Assembly: GCA_963782445.1 (NCBI GenBank)
Contig: CAWAJM010000001.1
Location: 2,480,001 to 2,544,000, forward strand
DNA from: ZC4RG20 sp963782445
GTDB lineage: Bacteria; Pseudomonadota; Gammaproteobacteria; Steroidobacterales; Rariloculaceae
Length of the DNA: 64,000 nucleotides
Reading direction: 5' to 3'
Shown here: one piece after another, positions 37,731-43,864 of the stretch
Layout of the letters: each line of letters begins with the position of its first letter
Position numbering within the stretch: the stretch's first letter is position 1
Program-made: the position numbers and the translations under genes
The notes under the pieces: generated by a model
Database searches by the model: none
Told to the model about the DNA's origin: nothing
The model's input: only the letters and a program-made list of their open reading frames with translations

Positions 37731-39473
37731 CTATCGCGCCCAGGCGACGGGCCGCGGAACGTGCATCGTGACGAGCACGATGGGCCGACCGCCCGTCGGC
37801 TCGATCTGGTGCGGCGTCTGCTCGGGCACGAACACGAAGTCACCCTTCGCCAAGGCCTGCGAGCGGCCGCCTTCGATCGAGGGCCCGCTCAGATTGTAGG
37901 GGTTCACGCGTCGCACATTCACGATCCGGCCGCCCGTCACGAGAATGCCCGTGCCGTCGAGCACGTACATGAGCTCGGCATCCTTCTCGTGCAGGGCCGC
38001 CGGCGCCAATGCGGGGCGGTATTCGATCAGCGCTCGGTAGGGGGCGAGCGAGAGAATCGGCTCGGCGACGAGCGGCTGCCCGTCCTTGCGGTCCGCCTTG
38101 GCCTTCTCCACGAGCGCCGCCACGTCGCCGGCGGATATGAAGCTGCGCAGCGCCGCCGGCACGGCTTGCCGTGCGCTGCCGGGCGCTGCCGCGTCCACGT
38201 GCAGCACGGCGCCCTCCTTCTCGTCCGTCAGGAGATAAAGCGAGCCGTCCGGCGCCTCGCGCACGTCGCGCAGCCGCTGCCCGAGCTCGGTCAACATGCG
38301 CTCCTGACCGACGGGCTCACCGGCCCCGTCGAGGCTGACCCTGAGCAGCGCGTGCGTCATCGTGCCGATCAAAATGTTGCCGCGCCAGGCCGGGAAGCGG
38401 TTGCCGCGATAGACGGCGAGGTTTCCCGGATTGATCGACGGCGCCCAGTACAGCACGGGGTCCTGCATGCCCGGCACGCCGTGTGAGCCCCGGGCCACGC
38501 GTTCGCCGTTGTAGTGCGCGCCTTCCGTCACGAGAATCCAGCCGTAATTCTTCCCGGCCTCGATGCGGTTCAGCTCGTCCCCGCCGCGTGGGCCGAACTC
38601 GGTCGACCACAGCTGCCCGCTCGCGCGATCGAACGTGAGGCCCGTCGGGTTGCGATGGCCCAGCGTGTAGATCTCGGGCCGGTATCCCGGCTTGCCGACG
38701 AATGGGTTGTCGGCCGGTATCGTGCCGTCGGCGCGGATGCGCAGGATCTTGCCCAGGTCGGAGCCCGGATCCTGCGCCTTTTCGCCCCAGTTCCGGTCGC
38801 CGCTCGCGACGTAGAGCGTCCCGTCGGGGCCGAATGCCATGCGCGCGCCGTAGCTGCCGTCCGCCGGCCCCTGACCGCAGCAGCGATGGTTCGCGGCGGC
38901 CATGGCCGGGCCATACCACTCGGGCGCGACGAAGATGTCCTCGACCTGCTCCAGCTTCGGCCCGCCGTCCCAGCGGGCTCTCGCGACGGCCAGCGTCGAG
39001 ACGGTCGGATCCTCCGGGCTCGGCTTCGAGTACGAGAAGTAGATCAGCCGGTTGTGCTCGAAATCGGGATGCAGGACCACATCCATGAGTCCCCCGATGA
39101 CGGCGGCCCGGATGGACGGCAGGCCCGCAATGGGCCGCGGATCGAGCGTACCGCCGCGAATCACGCGTAGGCGTCCCGGCCGCTCGGTCACGAGCATGCC
39201 GCCGTGGGGCAGGAAGGCCAGGCCCCAGGGATGATCCAAACCCTTCGCGACGACCGTGACGTGCAAGCGCGCGCGCTCGGTCTCGAAATTCCATGGGCCG
39301 TTGCCGAGCGGCTTCGTGACGGGGCGTCGCGGCTCGCGCCGCGGGGCGCGTTGGGCGCCGGTTGGCGGAGGCGCCGCCTGCGGCGACTGCGCGCCGGCCG
39401 GGGCGGCGGCGCCGGCGAGCAAGCCGGCGAGGAGCAGCACGGGCATCGGTCTCGATGCGCGGGAGCGCTTCAT
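37731..39473 (-). CDS. Quinoprotein sugar dehydrogenase fused to a C-terminal cupin
   Basis: A 580-aa exported protein (signal peptide 1-28). After a Pro-rich linker (30-55), about residues 70-415 form a PQQ-dependent aldose dehydrogenase-like propeller: VVAKGLDHPWGLAFLPHGGM, NHRCCGQGPADGSYGARMAF, LYVASGDRNWG and YTLGHRNPTGLTFDRASGQL. Residues about 440-575 form a cupin: LHEKDAELMYVLDGTG (motif 1) and KGDFVFVPEQTPHQIE (motif 2). Related YliI/Asd enzymes end after the propeller, so the cupin is an addition; it could bind a metal and act on the sugar product or sense it. It converges on minE with a 24-bp gap. Confidence 0.87.
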   Translation of the reverse strand: MKRSRASRPMPVLLLAGLLAGAAAPAGAQSPQAAPPPTGAQRAPRREPRRPVTKPLGNGPWNFETERARLHVTVVAKGLDHPWGLAFLPHGGMLVTERPGRLRVIRGGTLDPRPIAGLPSIRAAVIGGLMDVVLHPDFEHNRLIYFSYSKPSPEDPTVSTLAVARARWDGGPKLEQVEDIFVAPEWYGPAMAAANHRCCGQGPADGSYGARMAFGPDGTLYVASGDRNWGEKAQDPGSDLGKILRIRADGTIPADNPFVGKPGYRPEIYTLGHRNPTGLTFDRASGQLWSTEFGPRGGDELNRIEAGKNYGWILVTEGAHYNGERVARGSHGVPGMQDPVLYWAPSINPGNLAVYRGNRFPAWRGNILIGTMTHALLRVSLDGAGEPVGQERMLTELGQRLRDVREAPDGSLYLLTDEKEGAVLHVDAAAPGSARQAVPAALRSFISAGDVAALVEKAKADRKDGQPLVAEPILSLAPYRALIEYRPALAPAALHEKDAELMYVLDGTGILVTGGRIVNVRRVNPYNLSGPSIEGGRSQALAKGDFVFVPEQTPHQIEPTGGRPIVLVTMHVPRPVAWAR

Positions 39474-39699
39474 GGTTCGTTCTCCGGCGCGCGGGCAGCG
39501 CCTTTTTTCGGACTCTACCTGCGATCCGCGCCGCCGGCCACTTCAGTGCCCGGCCGCCTCGAAGCCGGACCGCGATCGCACTGCACGGCGCCGCGGCGCG
39601 AGGCGGCGGGTCCGGCGCCGCGGGGCGGTGGGCGTTCACCGCAGGCGAGGCCTTGGCTCGATCCCTGCAGTGTTCGTGAACCGACAGGAGGTCGATACC

Positions 39700-40038
39700 A
39701 TGCACAGGCTGCGTATCCTCGTCGCTGCCGGGATCGTTGCATGCGGCGCGGTCTTACTGCCGACTCGAGACGTCCATGCCGTCGCATCCTTCCGCTGCTC
39801 GGGGGCGCTGATCGTGCCCGGCATGACGGCCGGAGAAGTGCTGGCGAAGTGCGGCAAACCGACGTGGCGGGCCTTTAACGCCGCGCCCGTCAGGGCACGC
39901 GGTCTGCGCGGCACGCACATTTCGGGCTTCTCGAGCATCGAGTACTGGACGTATGATCGGGCGCCGGGCGAGTTCGCCGTGCGGCTGCGCTTCGCGGACG
40001 GGCGCCTCGAGACGATCCATCTGCTGTACGTCCGGTAG
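39700..40038 (+). CDS. Small secreted DUF2845 family protein
   Basis: A 112-aa exported protein. Start ATG 39700 has AGGAGG 8 bp upstream. The signal peptide ends near DVHAVA. The mature part has FRCSGALIVPGMTAGEVLAKCGKP, with two Cys likely paired, and a closing FAVRLRFADGRLETIHL, the DUF2845 pattern. Function unknown. No operon partner. Confidence 0.8.
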   Translation: MHRLRILVAAGIVACGAVLLPTRDVHAVASFRCSGALIVPGMTAGEVLAKCGKPTWRAFNAAPVRARGLRGTHISGFSSIEYWTYDRAPGEFAVRLRFADGRLETIHLLYVR

Positions 40039-40252
40039 CGCCCCGCCGGCCGCGGCCGCAAGGCGTCTTGCGGGAACTGGATTTGAAATCGGAGTGCAAA
40101 AGCTGCTGCCCGGAGGCCGCGGACCGGGCCGCGCAGCGGGCCCGGGCCGGCCAGTCGGCCCGTAACGGCCGCCCGGAGGACTTGCGTGGGCGGGTGGCGC
40201 TTGTCAGGATCAGCAGCTGGCCGACTGGGCCGCATCATCAACCAACAAACAA

Positions 40253-40843
40253 ATGGGCAAAGCCATGAAACATCTTCTGCTCGGTGTCCTGTGCTCCAGC
40301 GTCGTCGCCATGCCTGCATTCGCGGCGCTCCGGGAGGGCGACATGGCCCCGAAGTTCGAGGCCAAGGCGTCCTTGGCAGGAAAGGCATTCGAGTACAACC
40401 TCGCCGATGCGTTGAAGAAGGGGCCCGTGGTCGTTTACTTCTATCCGTCCGCCTACACGCAGGGTTGCGACATCGAAGCCCACACGTTCTCCGAGAACAT
40501 GGCCAAATTCAAAGCCGCGGGCGCCAGCGTGATCGGCGTTTCGCTGGACAGCATCGACCGGCTCAACGACTTCTCGGCCGATCCGAAGTATTGCGCCGGC
40601 AAGCTGCCCGTGGCCTCCGACTCGGCGGGCTCGATCGCGAAATCCTTCGAAGTCGGCGTGCACGCCGGCCGCGCCGGGCTCAAGGACGTGCGCGGCGTCG
40701 AGATCGGTCACGGCTTCGCCGACCGGACGACTTTCGTGCTCGCCCCGGACGGCAAGGTGGCCGCGACTTTCTCCGGGATTTCGCCCGCCGAGCACGTCAT
40801 GAAGTCCCTCGAGGCGGTCAAAAAGCTCGACCACGCCCACTGA
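40253..40843 (+). CDS. Exported peroxiredoxin
   Basis: A 196-aa thiol peroxidase of the AhpC/TSA superfamily with a signal peptide (cleavage after AMPAFA, residue 24). The peroxidatic Cys is Cys72 in the signature P-SAYT-QG-C (PxxxTxxC, residues 65-72). A possible resolving Cys114 lies in DPKYCAGKLP. It is a periplasmic defence enzyme against peroxides; its reducing partner is unknown. Start 40253 is used, with ATG 40265 as an in-frame alternative; neither has a strong ribosome site. Confidence 0.88.
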   Translation: MGKAMKHLLLGVLCSSVVAMPAFAALREGDMAPKFEAKASLAGKAFEYNLADALKKGPVVVYFYPSAYTQGCDIEAHTFSENMAKFKAAGASVIGVSLDSIDRLNDFSADPKYCAGKLPVASDSAGSIAKSFEVGVHAGRAGLKDVRGVEIGHGFADRTTFVLAPDGKVAATFSGISPAEHVMKSLEAVKKLDHAH

Positions 40844-40939
40844 GGCGCGCCTTCGAGTATCATCGCGGCGGGGCGCATCCTGCGCCCCGCCGGCCCGCGC
40901 GTTCCCGCGCCGATCCGCAAACCTCCGCATGCAAGCCGA

Positions 40940-41902
40940 GTGAAGACCTTGTCGTCGAGTCTTGCCAAGCTCTCGATCGAGCAGATCCGCGAACGCTATG
41001 CGCGTGAGGACCTCTCGGTCTCGCCGCAGCTGCTGAACAAGCTCAAGCGCGATCCGCGCCGCGGCGTCCGCCGCCTCTATGAGACGCTGCTGAAGCGCTA
41101 CGAGCGCGAGCGGGCCGAAAAGCTCCGCCTCGACGCCATGTTGAACTTCGAACGCGTTTTGTGGCGTTCGGGCGTCGGCCGCATTGCCGGCGTTGACGAA
41201 GCCGGCACGGGACCGCTCGCGGGCCCGGTCGTCGCGGCCGCGGTCGTATTCCCGCCGCACACCGAGCTTGCCGGCATCGACGATTCCAAGCGCCTCGACG
41301 CGACGCAGCGCGCCGAGGCAGAGCGCGCGATTCGGGCAGCGGCGGCCGGCGTCGGCGTCGGCGTCGCCGAGGTCGAAGAGATAGATCGCATTAACATCTA
41401 TCAAGCCGCGCTGCTCGCCATGCGGCGCGCCGTCGAGGCACTCCCCGAGGCCCCGGAGCACGTGCTAGTCGACGCCCGCAGCATTCCGGGCATCCCGATC
41501 CCGCAGAACGCCTTCAACAAGGGCGACGGCATGGACTTCTCGATCGCCGCGGCATCGATCATCGCAAAGACGCATCGCGACCGGCTCATGGACGCGCTCG
41601 CCGTACGCCATCCCGGCTACGGCTTCGAGCGTCACAAGGGTTACGGCACGCCGGAACACCAGGACGCCATCCTCCGGCTCGGCCCGTGCCCCATTCACCG
41701 GCGCTCGTTCGCTTTCCTGCGCGAGCTTCGCGGGGAGTACTCGGCCTTGTTCTACGATCTCAAGCAGCGCCTCGAGACGGCCGCCGACGCAGACGCGCTC
41801 ACCGCCTTCGAAACCGCGTTCGCGGCCTGCCGCGAGGCGCTCGCCGACGACGAGCAGCGCAAGCTGCGGCTCGTGCTTACGCGCCGCTGGAAGGCAATCT
41901 AG
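40940..41902 (+). CDS. rnhB: Ribonuclease HII with N- and C-terminal extensions
   Basis: A 320-aa enzyme that removes ribonucleotides from DNA. The catalytic core carries Asp86 and Glu87 (GVDEAG), Asp178 (VDARSIPG) and Asp214 (KTHRDRLM), plus DDSKRL. The conserved GRG loop reads GTG (residues 89-91), so the usual Arg is Thr90. An extra 75-residue N-terminal helical region (IRERYAREDLSVSP... LLKRYERERAEK) and a 55-residue C-terminal helical tail make it longer than E. coli RnhB (198 aa). Start is GTG 40940 without a clear ribosome site. Confidence 0.9.
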   Translation: MKTLSSSLAKLSIEQIRERYAREDLSVSPQLLNKLKRDPRRGVRRLYETLLKRYERERAEKLRLDAMLNFERVLWRSGVGRIAGVDEAGTGPLAGPVVAAAVVFPPHTELAGIDDSKRLDATQRAEAERAIRAAAAGVGVGVAEVEEIDRINIYQAALLAMRRAVEALPEAPEHVLVDARSIPGIPIPQNAFNKGDGMDFSIAAASIIAKTHRDRLMDALAVRHPGYGFERHKGYGTPEHQDAILRLGPCPIHRRSFAFLRELRGEYSALFYDLKQRLETAADADALTAFETAFAACREALADDEQRKLRLVLTRRWKAI

Positions 41903-42103
41903 CGCCGCTGCAATAGCGGCCGGCGGCGCGGTGGTACCCCACGCAGCGCGAGTAATCCGGCCGATCTACCAAAAATTCTCCTCGCCAGTCGGCCTCGTCG
42001 CGGACTTTAATGGCCGCGTGCCCGCTGGCCCGAGGTGCGCAAGGGCCGCCGCGGTCGGCGTTCGGCACATGCACGGAAAGCCGAAGGACAAGGAGGAAGT
42101 CCA

Positions 42104-42319
42104 ATGAGGGAACTGACGACGGTCGAGCTCGAGCTTGTCGGCGGCGCCGGCACGGTCGCGGATACGGGCAAAAGTCTGGCTTCGTTCGGCACGGCGCTCG
42201 TCGGCGTCGGCGGCATCATGGCGCTGGTTCCGGGGGGCCAGGTAGCGGGGCTCTTCGTAGCCCTGGACGGTGCCGTCTACGTCGGCGCGGGCCTGCTCCT
42301 GCAGATGATGGGCTCCTAG
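42104..42319 (+). CDS. Candidate microcin/class II bacteriocin precursor with double-glycine leader
   Basis: A 71-aa peptide with a near-perfect ribosome site (AAGGAGG, 7 bp spacing). Its leader MRELTTVELELVGGA matches the double-glycine type (L-T-x-x-E-L-x-x-V-x-G-A) and resembles the microcin V leader MRTLTLNELDSVSGGA with one residue less. The predicted mature peptide of 56-57 aa is very hydrophobic, Gly-rich, lacks Cys and carries GxxxG-like spacing (ALVGVGGIMALVPGGQVAG), as pore-forming class II peptides do. A small membrane protein gene follows behind a strong hairpin. No C39-peptidase transporter is in the window, so export is unexplained. A non-toxic signalling peptide is an alternative. 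Confidence 0.65.
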   Translation: MRELTTVELELVGGAGTVADTGKSLASFGTALVGVGGIMALVPGGQVAGLFVALDGAVYVGAGLLLQMMGS

Positions 42320-42341
42320 GCCGCGGGTTCGGAGCATTGCA

Positions 42342-42372
42342 GGGGCCGGCGGCGGCGCCCGCCGCCGGCCCC
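42342..42372. other. Perfect GC hairpin between peptide and membrane-protein genes
   Basis: Arms 42342-42355 and 42359-42372 pair over 14 bp (GGGGCCGGCGGCGG with its complement) around a CGC loop. There is no U-run, so it is not a classical terminator. It lies 22 bp after the peptide stop and 14 bp ahead of the next start, where it could stabilise the upstream mRNA or reduce read-through. Confidence 0.7.
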
Positions 42373-42386
42373 GCCCGGAGGGCCGC

Positions 42387-42641
42387 ATGCGCAAGGAACC
42401 GATTCCGTGGCTCGTCGCGGGCTACGCGCTGGCCGTGGTCGTCGCGGAGCTCTTCGGCGTACCCGGCTGGCTCGCGCACTTGCACGTCATGCCTTGGGCG
42501 GGGCTCGCCGCCGGCATGGCCGGCTGGCTGGCCTACGAGAATGCGAGCCGGCCTTGGCGCCTCGCGTTGCTGGCGGGGCTGCTTGCCGTGTTCATGCTCT
42601 CGGTGCTCGTCATGCGGCACCGCATCCTGGACTCGCTCTAA
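42387..42641 (+). CDS. Small three-helix membrane protein, possible immunity partner
   Basis: An 84-aa protein with GGAGG 5 bp upstream. Three apolar helices are likely: about 8-26 (WLVAGYALAVVVAELFGV), 34-48 (MPWAGLAAGMAGWLA) and 56-75 (PWRLALLAGLLAVFMLSVLV), with a basic loop and tail. No family is recognised. Position directly after the double-glycine peptide gene, and size close to known microcin immunity proteins such as Cvi (78 aa, membrane), make immunity a reasonable guess only. Confidence 0.6.
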   Translation: MRKEPIPWLVAGYALAVVVAELFGVPGWLAHLHVMPWAGLAAGMAGWLAYENASRPWRLALLAGLLAVFMLSVLVMRHRILDSL

Positions 42642-42742
42642 GCGCAACGCGAAGCGTTCCAGCGCTCCCGCGGACGGGCCCGGCGACAGCGATGTTACCC
42701 TTGCAAGCCTACGAAGCGGATAAGGCTTTCAGGGGGTTCAAG

Positions 42743-43792
42743 ATGAAGTCGGCAATAATACTGAGCGGCTGCGCCATGGCAGCCGCAGGCCTATCGCTCG
42801 CCGCGGGCGTCGCCCGGGCACAGCCGGGGGTCGAATGCACGCGCGCATGCCTCGAAGGCTATGTCGATCGTTATTTCAAGGCGGTCATCGACGACGACCC
42901 GAGCGAGGTCCCGCTCTCCATCAACGTCAGGTTCACGGAGAACGGGCAACGGCTGCCGATCGGCGAGGGCCTTTGGAAAAGCATGAAGGCGGCGGGCAAG
43001 TACCGGCTCTTCGTCACGGACGTGCCGGCCGGCCAGGTCGGCCTCATCACGACCGTCGAGGAGGACGCCCGCGATCCGGACAAGTCCATGCCGGCGGCCA
43101 TGGCCCTACGCCTCAAGATCGTCGACGGCAAGATTGCGGAAATCGAGCAAATGGTCTTGCGCGATGCAATGACGGCGAAACGCATCGAGGCCATGGGCGG
43201 CCCGCGCGACGCGTTCCTGACCGCGATTCCGCAGAGCCAGCGCATGTCGCGTCGAGACCTCATCGTGACGGCCAACGCCTACTTTTCGGGCATGCAGCGC
43301 AACGACGGCAAGGGCAATTATCCCTTCGCCGACGACTGCGACCGCTATGAGAACGGGGCACATACGACGAACGTCAAGCCGCGAGCCGGGCAGCAAGTGC
43401 CCGATCCGGCAACGGCGACGAGCTATTCCGCGACCTGGACCTGCATGCAGCAGTTCAAGTCGGGACTCCTACACTTCGTCTCGCGGATCCGCGATCGGCG
43501 CTTCGTCGCCGTCGACCGCGAGCGCGGTATCGTCATGGCCATCGGCTTCTTCGATCACATGGCCGGCGATACGCGCACGTTCGAGACGCCCAACGGCCGC
43601 ACCGTCACGGCCGGCCCCACGCAGCCGTGGACGTGGTACATCTGCGAAGTGTTCAAGATCCACAATCACAAGATCGGGCCCATCGAGGCGCTGCTCGAAC
43701 ATCCGCCTTACGGCATGCTCTCGGGCTGGAGCAGCTATGCCGACGGGATGTCGGACCGTCCTCAGGACGTGACGGGGTACCCGGAGCAGTAG
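42743..43792 (+). CDS. Secreted DUF8021-like protein, copy 2
   Basis: A 349-aa exported protein (signal peptide 1-27, ending VARAQ). The mature start ECTRACLEGYVDRYFKAVID is followed by VPLSINVRFTENGQRLPIGE, matching copy 1 at 16960-17898. Four further Cys occur (DDCDRYENG, TWTCMQQF, YICEVFKI and near the start), probably as disulfides. The middle RRDLIVTANAYFSGMQRNDG and VDRERGIVMAIGFFDHMAGD suggest two repeated NTF2-like units, which is inference. Function unknown. It converges on the TonB receptor. Confidence 0.8.
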   Translation: MKSAIILSGCAMAAAGLSLAAGVARAQPGVECTRACLEGYVDRYFKAVIDDDPSEVPLSINVRFTENGQRLPIGEGLWKSMKAAGKYRLFVTDVPAGQVGLITTVEEDARDPDKSMPAAMALRLKIVDGKIAEIEQMVLRDAMTAKRIEAMGGPRDAFLTAIPQSQRMSRRDLIVTANAYFSGMQRNDGKGNYPFADDCDRYENGAHTTNVKPRAGQQVPDPATATSYSATWTCMQQFKSGLLHFVSRIRDRRFVAVDRERGIVMAIGFFDHMAGDTRTFETPNGRTVTAGPTQPWTWYICEVFKIHNHKIGPIEALLEHPPYGMLSGWSSYADGMSDRPQDVTGYPEQ

Positions 43793-43807
43793 GCGTCTGT
43801 GCACGGC

Positions 43808-43857
43808 GGCGGTCCGCCGCGAGCCCGAACCGAGCGGCTCGGGCCCGCGGGACCGCC
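43808..43857. terminator. Hairpin between convergent genes
   Basis: GGCGGTCC at 43808-43815 pairs with GGACCGCC at 43850-43857, and the inner GAGCCCGA pairs with CTCGGGC. The whole 72-bp gap between the DUF8021-like gene and the TonB receptor is this hairpin. U-runs are absent, so termination efficiency is uncertain. Confidence 0.4.
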
Positions 43858-43864
43858 CTCCCCC

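Noticed and set aside
41877..42104. Minus-strand ORF ending in DRPDYSRCVGYHRAAGRYC
   Set aside because: The local translation looks protein-like, but no start codon with a ribosome site exists and it overlaps the leader of the microcin-like gene; not supportable.
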